From Gorsachius magnificus (taxonomy: Eukaryota > Chordata > Aves > Pelecaniformes > Ardeidae): 64,000 nt of DNA. Positions 1-44,600 of this stretch are shown here, piece by piece (within the stretch, counting starts at the first letter, position 1; each line of letters starts with the position of its first letter). The translations under genes and the position numbers were made by a program. Where the stretch lies: assembly GCA_034008185.1 (NCBI GenBank), contig CM067082.1:52225586-52289585 (forward strand), read 5' to 3'. The notes under the pieces were generated by a model that had not been told where the DNA came from, searched no databases, and saw only the letters and a program-made list of their open reading frames with translations.

Positions 1-32297
<32,297 letters not shown>

Positions 32298-33324
32298 CTG
32301 AAAGTGTGGAAGATGCCAAGTATTTTGCTACAAGTAACTGTAAACTAACAAAATTTCTACCACCCCCCGAACAGCTATCAACTTAAACCTAGATTAAGAT
32401 GCTTAGGAGTCTTTATTCTTTTCATATGTAAAGCTACAGTTAAACAGAATTCCCGTTTTCCCAAAGTAACCCATGCTTCCAAAATCTTGCTGTCAGCAAA
32501 AACATTTGTCAAAAGTTTTGTCAGAGATATACTTGTGTACATACATCCTTTATATAAACATGGATTCAAAGGACACCCTTCTGCAAAGAGAAGCTCACAT
32601 CCCGTTGAAGTCTTTGTGATTCTACATTGAAATTATTCCCACTCCCTGATGAAAAGGAAATAGGACAGTAACCTCAAAATTTATAAATCTAAAGAAATTA
32701 GTATTTTAGGAGAACTATCAAAGCCAGATGGCTTACACAACTCAGAACAATCTTACCCATAATTCTCCTTTGTTTTGAAGGGTTTCTTTAGCACAGATGA
32801 TGCCCTCAGGTAAACTACAGGGGAAGCATGATACTCAAATCCAGGTGTGAGCCAAGGTAAGATTGAATTCTATTGGCACTGGGTGTCCAATACTGAAATA
32901 CTCATGCCCTGTCCTTCATTTCCCTGTGTGTGAAACTGGGCATTTGAAGTTTTCCCCATTTTTATGTGGTCAATGTTAAACAAACACTTCCTAACAGGGA
33001 CTGTGTCATTACCAGGTTGACATAGCTGTCTCTATTACTCTGTAATATAAATTATAATGAAAAAAAAAGATCTAAGGTATTTTGTACTTTAGGAAAAGTA
33101 GCAGCCTAAGCAAGCAAACCACAATGTCTATATAGACAAATAAAAGAAGCAATTGGCTCTCAAATTTTTGAGGCACAAGCTATAGTTGTAGTTCAGACGA
33201 TACAAGGTCTACAATCAGTCAAGAAGCTACATTTCCTATCTTGAGAGCCTTCAAGCAACTTAGAGTATCTGAATGCAGCTACTGGTTTAGCTGCTCCCCT
33301 AGATTCAACATGATAAAATGTTTA

Positions 33325-33480
33325 GCCCAGTGGTCAGTGACCTAATGTAGGGCCTGGAGGCCTTGGTTCCGTTTTCCTTTCTCACATCTCTGGGCACGGT
33401 CTTAAGCAAGTCACTTTTCTTTCAGTCTGGCTGTCTTTAAAATGGAATAGAAATAATGGAATAAACGGAACAAAGCGTTA
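33325..33480 (+). mobile_element. old tRNA-type SINE (MIR/CORE-like)
   Basis: The segment contains a B-box-like ggttccgtttt followed by the signature of MIR-type SINEs: a gcaagtcactt block, then a pyrimidine stretch, then tttaaaatgg-a-atagaaataat. It is diverged and sits in intron 1, antisense to RBBP8. Family assignment is from recognition of the consensus; the exact ends are approximate. Confidence 0.65.
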
Positions 33481-34156
33481 TTCTCAACAACACAGGAACA
33501 CTTGAACTGTATGTTTTCTATCTGTAAGGATACTTAAATGCTGCAGTAATGGAGCTGACAGAACCCTCACTAATTGTTAGGTAGCTCCACATTTGCTTTA
33601 ACATGCTCCATCTATAGAAAATTCAGTGTTCATCTCAGTATGTGGTTTCAAGTTAGCTAATGTTCTATATTAAAAGAAGTCCTTAATAGAAAATAAAATT
33701 ACCTTTCAAATTAGCAATGCCTGCAATTCTGCAGCAGAAGTTGAACAGTAATCTGCTTGCAACTTTGCAGCTGAAACGCTCCACGTGCAGTCACATTAAG
33801 CCATCTTACAATGCTTCTTTGTGGAACCCATTGCCTAATGACAGTAGCAATGCCTTTTAAGCTCCTTTTTTTTTCTACCTTCAAGCACAGATATCTCAGC
33901 AACCATCTTTTTCTCTGTCAAGTGCTAGAGCAGTGAAATCAACAAACCTGCTCTCACTTACTGCCTTAGATTTGAGTATGTCAGATGAATGGTTTTCAAG
34001 AAAAGGGCATCTGACTCTAGAATTAGTAAAGGCTGTCCCTAGTAGTTTTGGTTCGGTTCTTTTTTTTTTTTTCCCCCCAAAGATGACTGTAGGAAAAAAA
34101 ATGCACAAAACTGGCTCAGTTTCTGCAAATGATTAGTACATCAACTGAATGCAAAT

Positions 34157-34176
34157 GGGGGGGGGGGGGGGGGGGG
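34157..34176 (+). repeat. (G)20 homopolymer
   Basis: Twenty consecutive G, in RBBP8 intron 1 about 1 kb downstream of the CpG island on the gene strand (where it is C). Runs of this length are unstable and may be miscounted in the assembly. Confidence 0.9.
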
Positions 34177-35335
34177 AAGAGAAACATATTTTCCCAAGCT
34201 TCACCTGCTTCAAGATCCCCAAATGGTACATTGCTTTCTCCAGGTGTTCAACCTGTCTTCAAATAGAGGGCCCCCAACAAGCGTTCAAGTAGAGCCTTTG
34301 ACAGGCCTGGGCAGTTGCACAGATGCAAAAAGCATCCAGCGATGTCAGCTTCTTAGCTTATTCTCTAGTCCTAAGAACAGACTTTCCAGTCCTTAGGGAA
34401 CAAGCCACCTGAGCTGGCTGTACAGACATTTGCAGGCTGGGAGAGAACTGGAAGCTGCCTGAAGGAGGAAGGAGGCACAATGTCAGCCCCTCTCCCAAAT
34501 GCAGGCAGGGAGCAGGGCCGCTCTCTCAGACGGGGCTGTGCTCCTATCTTCCCGACTAACCCATTCACAGAACAACCTAAACATTCTTTTTTCCCCTCTT
34601 CTTCCCTCCACCAACTCCCTAAGGCTTTGCGCAGCTTTACAAACGATTGCCTTCCTGCACACACCTTCATCCGCACTGGCAGCGCCGATGAAGCACTGAA
34701 GCTGCTTATCTGTATTTATGCTTCGCTGACAGGAACACATCGCCTCTCCATGATTCTGGAGAGCGCAAATCTTCCTGAACCCCTGACCCCCACCAAAAAG
34801 GCTGAGCACCAGCTGCTCCTACAAACTCTGCTCTCCTGTACCTCCCAGAGGTAAATTTTTTTTTTCTTTCCCTCTGCACAAACACTATACAGCAAACTCA
34901 CTCTAAGACACGCCGGGGTGGTGCTGTGGGAAATCCTGCCATGACCAGCGCCTGCGGGTTTGCCAGCCGGCAGCGAACACCTCAGCCGGCCCAGCTTCCC
35001 GCCAGGCTTGTGTCACGCCCAGAGGCCAGGACGGCCAAGGAAGGGTTGGCCATATCGCCCAGGCCCCTTCTCCCGAGCGGCAGCAAGGCCGGCCGGAGCC
35101 TCCGAACGGGGTAGAGCGGGCAAGCGCGGCCCGCCCCTCGCCCGGGGCTCCCGGCGGAAGGAGGGCCAGGGTTTGCAACGTGCCCCGCGGGAACCCCCAA
35201 GGGGACTCGGGGGCGGGAGGCCCCACTCGCGGCGCGGTGCTGTGGCGGAGCCCGTCCCCGCACTGGAGCGGGGCGGGAGCCGCCGGCTCGCGGCCGTTAC
35301 CAGGCGGCGCCGGTGAGGAGAGCGCGCGCGCCGTT

Positions 35336-35340
35336 ACCTG
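35336..35340 (-). other. RBBP8: candidate donor of non-coding exon 1
   Basis: The minus strand reads CAG|gtaacg, a good 5' splice site inside the CpG island. Exon 1 would end at 35338. A similar CTG|gtaacg about 40 bp downstream could be an alternative. The transcription start is not resolved. Confidence 0.5.
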
Positions 35341-35359
35341 GTTGGCTCCCGGCGGCTCC

Positions 35360-35377
35360 GCGCGAAACGGCGGGAAA
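35360..35377 (-). promoter_or_regulatory. tandem E2F-type sites
   Basis: On the minus strand TTTCCCGCC is followed by TTTCGCGC, one base apart. Both fit the E2F consensus TTTSSCGC. The mammalian CtIP promoter is reported to be E2F/RB-regulated, so the placement fits expression at G1/S. Binding itself is inferred. Confidence 0.6.
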
Positions 35378-36993
35378 AGGCAAAACCGGGGCTGGGCGCC
35401 TTTGCCGGCCGGGGGGGGGGCGGAGACTCGCGCCGCGGAGGGGGGCTGCGCTCCTGCCCGGCCGTTGGCGCGGTCGCCCCGGGGCGGGGAAAGCTACCGC
35501 TGGCGCCCGGCCTTCAGGTGCCACGGGCCCCGCCGCTTCGAACACCCGTCGAGGCCAAGAGCCGTCGTCCCAGCCCTCTCCTCCTCAGCCTGCGTCTGGC
35601 CTGGCGTTTGGGATTCCCAAAGAGAGCAGCCTGGGAAGAGACAAGGGGACGAGCCAGGAGCTTTGGCGGGTGCCACGGATTAAGCAAGGCGGGCACGAAG
35701 CATCACGGGAAAGCACGGGTGCGCCTGATAGCCTGCGTTAAAGCAAATTGTGCCCTTACGGGGGGGAGCCTGCCTGAAAGAAAGTCTTGCTGGTTTAGAT
35801 GTAAAGAGGATCTTTGATACTCCCGTGGCAGAAGCGGCCCTGCTGCCAAATTGAGGCTGTGCTGCCAAAGACACCTTTCCTGCAGGATTTGTAGTCTGCT
35901 GACTGCTGGGGCTGACACACAGACGATCTGATAAGTAGCAATAAAATAGCCCTCTTGCTGATTGTTCAGGTATTTTGCCATAAACTGGACCTTTCTGTCT
36001 ATTTATAGGAAGCACTCTGGAAAATGATTGTGTTATCCATTTTATTTCCCAATAAACTGAGCAGTTTATTCTCATATTCTCTCATGTTGAACTTTGCAGC
36101 GGTATAAATCCATTGACTGCTACAGTGTTACCTACTCAAGAAGAAGTGATAACGGATTAAGGCCAGCAGTTGAACGTTACCTTTATCTCCCTTCCAGATT
36201 TATTTGATTTTATGTATTCCATAACCACATACTACTGAATAGATCCTTGGCTCACTAAAGGTACTAGAAAACTACTGAAGAGTCTGCTATTCCACATTCA
36301 CTTATACTGAACATCTTAAACTGACTAGTCTAAAACTGTGGGAAAAATGCTTCACCATTGTTGCGCTTGAACAGATATGAAACTTTCAACGGTGTCATGG
36401 CTCATGTCCAGATTTCAAAATAACCCTCAATATGGCACATTAAACTAGGTGACAGAATACTTATCCATAAGCAGTCCTGCAAAAAGGGATTTATTATTAA
36501 TTTATTATAAATTATAAATTATTAATTTAATCCTAACCCATTTTAGACCTGGCTGGCCTCAAATGTTTAATCGTACTAATAGTATGTGAAGCTGTTGATT
36601 TTCAGTTATACTTCAGTGGTAATGCCTGCCTTCTTGATGACTGGACTACTTACCAGCAAATCAGCTAATGACTGAACTTCTCTTGTAAGAGTACTGCAAT
36701 GTTGCAGCATAGATAATATAAAAAACAACCTTTAACTCCTCCCCCCCCTCCTGTTTGGGGGGTATTACAGAAGCTGCATCAGTATTGCTAACCATTCAGG
36801 CAGCAGAAGGTGACCTAGTTCACTTAATATGCATACAGAATAGGGTTAAAAGAGATTAGCAGAAAGCTTTTTTGCTGCTATTACCTTAAATTTAGAGGTA
36901 AAGATTAAAATCAGCTTTGAATTACTCTGGGGACCTCCAGTTTAAATATTTTAATGGCTTTAAACACAATGGTAAATATATCCCTCTTTTCCT

Positions 36994-37025
36994 GTATATA
37001 TAAATATATATATACATATACCTAT
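36994..37025 (+). repeat. AT microsatellite-like tract
   Basis: Degenerate (TA)n sequence with interruptions, in intergenic DNA. Confidence 0.75.
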
Positions 37026-37623
37026 GTATAAAATAGATAAGTCCTTATTTATTCTCATGAGATTTGGTAGATTGCACATACACATACGTGGCCAGTGTGC
37101 TCACAACCTCCTTGAGCTGCAGATCTGCAATGAGGGATAAATATATTGCTTAACTCTCTAGTCAAGTTAATTTAAATGAACTTTATGTTGCAGTGGCCAG
37201 TAAGGACATCAAAGGAGCCCAAGTTCAGATGCAGCAAGTAAGAGCACGTGGCACAGTTCAGCTGCTACCTAAACGGGAATTGAACTGGGAGTGTAGGAAC
37301 TGGCAGTCCTCTGAATGGTATGACTTCTTACAGCTGGGAGGCCACACAGAGCACACCACTGCTGTCTAGCACAGGTAGTTGCTTTCTCTGGAAAAAACAG
37401 GGAGGAGCCACTCCATCACCCCCACTAGTTGAATTTGATTCTTCTCAAGCTGCTTGCGTAGTTGCTTTTGAAACCGAGCCAAGATCAAATTCCCTGATGC
37501 CAGTAACATTGTTCACTTTAAGAAGCCCTCTTCTTTGAAGTGCTTTCACTACTCCCCATCTGTAGTCAGAAACAGTCAGGATTTATTCAACTGAAACTCT
37601 CAGGTCTTTTAGAGAACCTTGAT

Positions 37624-37635
37624 GGGGGGGGGGGG
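37624..37635 (+). repeat. (G)12 homopolymer
   Basis: Twelve consecutive G in intergenic DNA upstream of RBBP8. No associated element is recognised. Confidence 0.9.
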
Positions 37636-40600
37636 AAGCGCAACCTGAGGGATGCTGTCACAGGACCCCAGTGCAGTGTTCCTGGCCCTCAGGCTCTTAA
37701 GCAGCAGCAGCAGCACCTATTTGTGTTAGCTGCATGCGGAAATGTTTTGCTCCTACTGATGTTTCTCAGGTTAACATGAATAATCTGAGTAGTTATGCAT
37801 ATTTATCTCAGCCTTGGAAGGCTGTTTTCAGGTTTGGAAGGCTGAAGTAAAAGTTTACAGGTCTGTGTACAAAATCATGCCACCTACCTTTTACTATAGT
37901 GAACGACAAGAATTCAGGACAGGAAAACAAGCAAAAGAGGAAACAACACACGGGAAATAATATTTTACTTACCTTTTGAGAAAAAAAATCCCCTGCCCTT
38001 CACACCCCCTAAAAAAAAGCAGCTGAGGAAAACCCAAATGAAACAGAGCACATAAACTGGAGAGAGAGAGGATGGCAAGCAGTATTTTGAAAAACTGATT
38101 TATTTGGTTCGAATTTTAATAATGTGCTGCATTGAAATCCTGTAGCTTTAGAAATCAAAGCTCTTTTGTAGCATTTTATAGGCTCTACAGCGAATCCCTG
38201 TGCAAGCCATACAGTGCAGCCAGCTATATTTTGTTCTTTTGAAAATGGTTTATTCCTTAGCAAGTTTTCCTTCCGTATCAAGAGATGATAAAAATTAAAT
38301 GTTTTTTCCTGATGAATATTTTTAGTTGCTGTGAGAGTACAAAACTTTCCCTATGTTCTTTTCTGTTTTCCCACACAATTGAAGAAAAATGTTTAGACAC
38401 AGACACAATGCTGCTAATGAGAAGGTCGTTTCAATCTGCTGTTCGCTGAGGTTTTAAGCTACTCAGGAGGCCGTTTTATTGGCACTCTACAAAAGAATAA
38501 TAATGTTCATTTTTGCACCAACCTGGAAATAGCTGGCAGTAAACACCTCCATAATTGAAGCTTCCTGTTATGTGACTACCGTAAAGTCTTACATAATCCT
38601 GTATAGATATTTTTGTATCTAGTGGTTTATGTCCACCAGGGACTCTGATTTATTTTTTTTACGTCACGAAAGAGAACAGTAATTGTTTCACTTAAAGATA
38701 GACAATATTAAGGTTTCCAGGGAGATGGAAGTAGCTATGTGAGGGTTTTCAAAAATGTAGTTAACACAGATGGTGAGAAGATTCACATTTACTTAAGTTA
38801 AAGAGTTATTTTTTCCTTAACAGGCATGACAAAACCTGTCTTCATTCCTTTCTATTCAGCTCAGCAAGTACTTCTGTGCTCCAGTAGTTAATCAGTTACC
38901 AGATGCCACAGCTTTTGTTTCCACACTGTTTAATTTTTCTTATTTGACACAGAACCTGTGAATGGATTCAGCTGCAGATACAGGTACAACTTTCAGCTCT
39001 GCCTACTCTTTATGATTAGGGCTGCTTTTTGTTGCCAGTGCCACCACCGTTACTCATTCTAAACAGGTAAGTTTCAAATAAGCATATAGAAAGAAGGCAG
39101 TAAGAATGACAAGTATGCTTCCTATGTTGCCATGAAGCCGATTTTGACTATGTAAATCCAGATTTAATTAACTCACTCCATAAAAAAGTTATTCTGGCAA
39201 GATTTAGTAACCATGCATCTTACTGTAATGGCACTACGCCTTGTCACGACAGTGCTGTTACAAGACAGGGATTATAAGAACGCTGTATAAAAGAGAAGAC
39301 CAATAGGCAATAAATACTTAAGTGACCTGCTTAAAATACTAAGTCATTGGCAGTGGAGTTTCTGTCTCTCACTCCCGTGCTTAGTTCACTGAACTGTTTC
39401 TCCAGTAAATACTCTTGCAGACAGAGCAGATGATGTTGAGCTGCACGCAGGAAGGTCAAAAAGCTGCACTCACAAAAATCCTGTCAACAAGCCCCAATAG
39501 AGACTGGCAGTACTCAGACACATTAAAGAGATAGCCATTATACTGCTCCAAGCATAAGAGAAATTTTTGCTTAAGGTTATCTTAAATTAATTTTAAAGAA
39601 AGACTTTCAAAACTCACCCTTCTCTTTGAATTGTGAAAAGTTCTGTTCTTGATCGGGGTGATAAATATTTACTATTGACTTCCCCTCCAGCTATAAACCT
39701 CAAGTGTAAGTAAGATGAGGAAGCCACTGTGGACCACACTAGAGAATGCCGAGAGGAGATCTGCTGCACCTAAGATATATACAATGTGCAATGGATAACC
39801 TAATATGCCTTTCATTTAACTGGCTGGGCAGGTTTCTGCATTCTGGAGAGCATGGAATCATACCAGAATTTGTTGGCATAACAGGCCCGTCAGACCGGTT
39901 CCCGGGGCGCCCAGGAACCTGCCCAACCAGTCTGCATCAAAGGCCAGCCCAACATGCTGCAGCTCAGCTCGGCTGGGGAGGCTTCCTACGCGGTGAATTA
40001 TTCACGCCTCTGTCAACTCCCAACATACTACTCAGAGAGAATGATGTAGCCTCCAGCAAAATAATTTACTGAGGGGTGGGGGAGTGATACATCCTTGTTA
40101 AGTGTAGCAAGATCTTATTGTTATAAATTTTCTTTCATTTTATATGCAGATGCACTGGGCTAGAGGTCTTGCCCAGCGTAAGTACAAAGAGAAACAGGAA
40201 AGAAAATACCTTTTTTTTTTTTTTATAACACCAACCATACAGAGTTATTATAGTCAAATAACACCAAATCTTTAGTGTGACCAGCTAAAATAAACCCCAA
40301 ATTATGCTCTAATTCGGATTTATTTCCAGTCCTGCTCTAAGTGTTTCAGTATACTTACTGTATGTATAGGATTCAGCATGGCTTTGTTACTTGTGAGAGA
40401 CAGGACACTGGGAACTTGCACATGGAATATCCACCTTGTGGCTTCGGTGGAGCCCTGGGTCAGTGCAAGCTCACCCTGAATTAATGCACAGGATATTTCA
40501 AGGTGAAACAAGTCAGAGAACATGGAGTGTATGGGACATGCTTCCATAACCGTGAGGAACTACTTGTGAGGCAACACCCTGCTTCCCCGAAGGATACAGC

Positions 40601-41379
40601 AGCTGCCCTGTTACAATAGCGCACAGGCTGTAGCAGCAGCTGCGCTGCTTCTTGTTCATGGCTGGGGGGCAAGAATACTTTGCACATCAGTCCTGCATAC
40701 AGCATACTTATTTAAGCTGTATGCAGAAATCAGGATATGCCCCAACAGAAGCCTGCATCTGTGTAAACTTACTACTTTTTTTTTTCCAAGTACAAATATA
40801 GACCATAACTTTTCAGATCTCCTGCTGTGATTGTCAGAAATAATGTTGACTAAAATCAATAGGAGTTGTAAAAGAAGTTTATCACTTCTGGAAATGTGAT
40901 CATGGATACATACAATCAGTGTGCTAAACCTATGCTTAGGGAGGTTCCTTTAATTTTTTTTTTATTTAGGCACGTAAATTTAAGCACTCAGGCTTGAAAA
41001 AACTGACTCTATTTAATGTTGTCAAAGGCTCTGTTACTGTAGAGACCTGTGTTTGTTCATAAAATGATCTATCGTTTATTGTTTTTTAGATCCTTGTCTC
41101 TTACCCATTTTAATAATAGTTACTAGACAACTAGTGGTCAGAACAGGAAGTTACCACCAAATTCAACCAGTGTTGTGCAACATGGGCAGTTTTTTCATCA
41201 TTGACCACAACACATGAAAGAAAAAATGCTAACGTTTTAATATACTCAGATTATTTTACTACAGGAAAGTAACCATTCTGATAAGACAACATCTTTTGAC
41301 AGCCTTGAAAGGAAGGCTTAGCTCTGAAGAAGGCAACAGGATTACTAACGGAGCTGAGATGACAAGATGTACGCTGTTT

Positions 41380-41645
41380 GTGCTTGCATTCACACCACCT
41401 TAGGCTATGATTCCATACAGCTAAGCAGGGCTGGGCTTGGTCAATACTTGGATAAGAGATTTACAAAAAGTCCGCTGCAGGAAGTGGTTTTGGTGATTCA
41501 GTAGGCTATACTGAATAATTGGGCATCAGTGCCAAATGTGATGGGGACATTGGGTCCGTGATATGCCACGGTCTTGGTGCCATATAAAATTGAAGTTTTT
41601 AAAGACTCCACAGCACTTTCCACAGGCTCTATGTCTTGAACTGTA
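41380..41645 (+). mobile_element. ancient SINE with 5S-rRNA-like head
   Basis: Positions 41419-41460 read agctaagcagggctgggctt followed by ggtcaatacttggataagagat, which is clearly related to the internal-promoter part of vertebrate 5S rRNA. Upstream caccacc (41393-41399) fits the 5S 5' part with a deletion. Downstream come ctgcaggaagtgg, ggtgattcagtagg, gtgatggggacatt, gatatgccacggtctt and tttaaagactccacagcact, which look like the central and 3' blocks of a 5S-derived SINE of the AmnSINE/Deu kind. It is not a functional 5S gene. Confidence 0.7.
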
Positions 41646-44600
41646 AATCCCTGTCCAAAGTGAATGTACTATGTCTGCCTACAATTTGTTTTTATGAGTG
41701 TCACGTAATTGGATAAACTGTGTAACTGATTAACACAGGTGAATTACCACCCAAAATAGCTGTTAGACTATACAATGTGGAAAAGGTTCTGCTTGCATAA
41801 TAGACTTAAGGAGGGCTGGTGTGCTTCAAAGCTGGTCTACGCTTTCCAGCTATGTCAGCTGGTCTCATAAAAAATACTGTCTGAAATTTTATGGCCTGCA
41901 TCCTGAGCTCACCATGGCAATACAAGGGCTGAGGCAAGAACATTTTGACCATTTTTAAATTGATAGAATAAATGCTGGCTTTCTTGATACTTTTTGTCCA
42001 GGTTAAACCTGGAGCCTTGTAGTCAATCTGATGGTGGGCCTTTTAAAGACATTCGTCTTGCCATTTAACTGTTTACTGCTGTCTGAAGATTATGGGGATA
42101 AAAGGGACCTTTCTTATCTCTTCCTTTGACTTAGTAGCTTAAAGAAGAGTTTGAACACCTTTTCTAGTCTCCAGCCTCTTGCTCCCCCAAGCCAAAACCA
42201 CCATGTACACACCTTATAGATTCAATAGGGTCTTTGCATCAGTAGGGGCTTCTCATACAGGGTTGCTGGCAGGGTTGAGACCTTAAATTAGGCTTTTATA
42301 TTCACTTCCAAAAGTTACAGAAATGTAATTTTTCATAAGTAAAAAAGCAAAGGTATAGGACAAAGAAGTCATTGTATGTTTCAATACATTCTTGGATACA
42401 CTTGACTGTTGTTCTCAGCCTTCTAACTCATGACAGTTCTAAAAATACGTATAACAGAAATAAATATTGTTGTATCAGACTTGCTCAGGGTTCTCTGTGA
42501 GAGAGATTGCTTTTCCTCATAAAGAAGGCAGTGTAATTATCTGAAGTAGTGAATCCTCTCTTATTTCAAATATAATTTGCAATAAAGGGATCTTACAGAT
42601 GAATGTTCTTTCAAATCAAAGCTATTATTAAATGCTTTTCCAATTGAGAATAAATTGCAGATTGTCATTTCCAGCTTCAATCAAGGAAAGTCACATAGTG
42701 CTGATCTGTGAACTCTTCCCATTTATACAATGATCACATAAAATCTTCTTCAGGGGAAGAAGCTCAGAGAGGTGCAATTCTGAAAAGTAAGACAATCTAA
42801 ATGGCGCAGGCTTCAACTTGTTCTTATAGCGAAGGTATGCACAAACATTCATGTCTACAAGTATTCATTACAGAGAGTTTACAACATACCTCCCCGTAGC
42901 TATCAAAAGCTGCTCAGTACTTTCACAAACAAATTCAGATAACGCGTATGCCCCCACACCCCTATCAGAGTTAGGTAATATCTCTCTCCTCTTGACTGGT
43001 TGTGTAGCAGTGTAAGGACAGGGAGACTGTTGGTTCATAAAGGGCATATTGAAAAATAGGCCAAGTCCTACCTTGGATAGGGAAAGAGGGGCAGCAGCAG
43101 TTTATTTCTGACCTAGAGGCTAGCCAAGAGAAGAATGCCTCCAAGTGAGCCAAAGCATGCAACCTGAAACATTTTTTGATGCTTTTCTGAGCAAGAACAG
43201 GTTTAGAATTTGTTGCAACTAATTTGCTGATGACGACAATTTCTCATTTACCTCAGCTGAGACAGCAGGGCTGGGCGCTGGCAAGATATCAAAAAAAATT
43301 ACAAGAGAACTATCACTATCCTCACTAAGAGAGTAAGCCTGATATAAAAGCCTGGCTATTTTTCTCTGGGAGGAAAAAGCCTTGAAATATTATTTTTCTT
43401 GGTGTCAGTCTACCTCTTTCTCCACGATTCTCAAGACTGTCTTTAACAGTTGGTCCAGTTCAGTAATTCAAGAAGGGAAATCAGTTCTGTGAACTTCTGG
43501 GTGTAGAGAGGTCTCCCTGTGGGCTGTAATGCTACAGGAATGTTGTGAGGAAATACAAGTGAAGAATTAATTCCTAGGAAATTCCAACATTCTCTTCTGC
43601 TCTAGGAGAGCAGGAGGGAAAGAAAGGAAATACAAAGAGAAAGTAGCAGAAGCATCTCAGACCATTGCACTGGAATAGTTACTCTGGAACGAGATTGTAC
43701 AAATGGCTGGAACCTCCACTTTTGTCTAATTCAAAGAAATCCTCCCTACAAATTGTCCTTTCCAGCGCTCTCTTATATAGTGATTGGTTATTACTTATTT
43801 CAGAAAAGACTGCCACAGACTAAAGTATCAACATCCCTTGTCATTGGATTTTCTTCTTGTCTACTGTCTGTATTTGACCGGGTTTGAATTATTATGATGA
43901 AACATTGCATCTTACCTTCCTACAGATATTTAGGAATACTTCACCCTTCTTGTGGATATTAATCTTTACAGAAGAGTGAATATTTGCTATAAAGAGAGTT
44001 ATAAAACCGGAACCAGAAGTGATATTGCTGTAATTGTTTGGAGGTCTGAATAATAAGTACTTTTCTGTTATTTGTCTTCTTTTTCAGATGATATCATATT
44101 AAGCAACAGGCTTCCTATGTAGAGACATGGAAGCATGGGATATCAGGGACCTCACAGTTTGTTTGTTTTTTTTTCCATGCTGACATTAGATATTTTATTT
44201 CTCCATTTTGTTTTCTACATTTTCAGGGTTTTTTTAAACATGAGAACTACTTTCCCACTTTATGGTAATTTAGCTTGTACTTACAGTCTGTTCTGCAGTC
44301 CTTTGTCAAAGACCCTGGAAAATCCAAGTAAATTATCTACTACTCATTTATCTGCTGTTTTACTAATACACCAGGTAGTTTTAATATGGAGTTACAGTTT
44401 TTGTATTGCAAGAGGCTTGCTGAAATGTCCTTAGCATATTGGGTTTCTCTTAGTGTTTCATATTGCTAAATGTAATAATAGCTTAAATCAAGCTGTTACT
44501 GAAGAAAGACTCAGTAAAATTTCCCAAGATTATTCGCTAGGTCTATTTTTTAAAAAAAGAATACGTATATGTTACTTTCTGGTGCTTTGAGTAGCAGTGA

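Larger units (their letters stand above)
32298..34904 (-). other. RBBP8: RBBP8 intron 1 (larger part)
   Basis: Sequence between the 5'-UTR part of exon 2 and the CpG island. It holds the MIR-like SINE (33325-33480) and the G20 run. Additional alternative 5' exons cannot be excluded. Confidence 0.65.
34905..35735 (-). promoter_or_regulatory. RBBP8: CpG-island promoter of RBBP8, probably containing non-coding exon 1
   Basis: This is the only long CpG-dense stretch in the window, about 2.9 kb upstream of the RBBP8 start codon. It has no TATA box in an obvious position. Read on the minus strand it contains two adjacent E2F-type sites (TTTCCCGCC at 35369-35377 and TTTCGCGC at 35360-35367) and a GC box at 35481-35489. 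A likely first-exon donor CAG|gtaacg sits at 35338, with a second CTG|gtaacg about 40 bp further downstream. Several open frames here come from GC-rich composition and are not genes. Whether it also drives a plus-strand transcript cannot be told. Confidence 0.85.
35736..41379. other. intergenic, upstream of RBBP8
   Basis: No supportable gene. It contains a G12 run, an AT tract and a modest GC-richer patch at about 39880-39990 with several CpG. Short frames are unrecognised. Confidence 0.7.

Noticed and set aside
34900..35740. Many overlapping frames (up to 167 codons) on both strands
   Set aside because: They lie in the CpG island, where stop codons are rare. The products are Arg/Gly/Pro/Ala-rich and overlap each other on both strands.
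41380..41645. A functional 5S rRNA gene
   Set aside because: Only part of the 5S sequence is present and diverged, a 12-bp deletion is apparent, and it continues into SINE-like body sequence.
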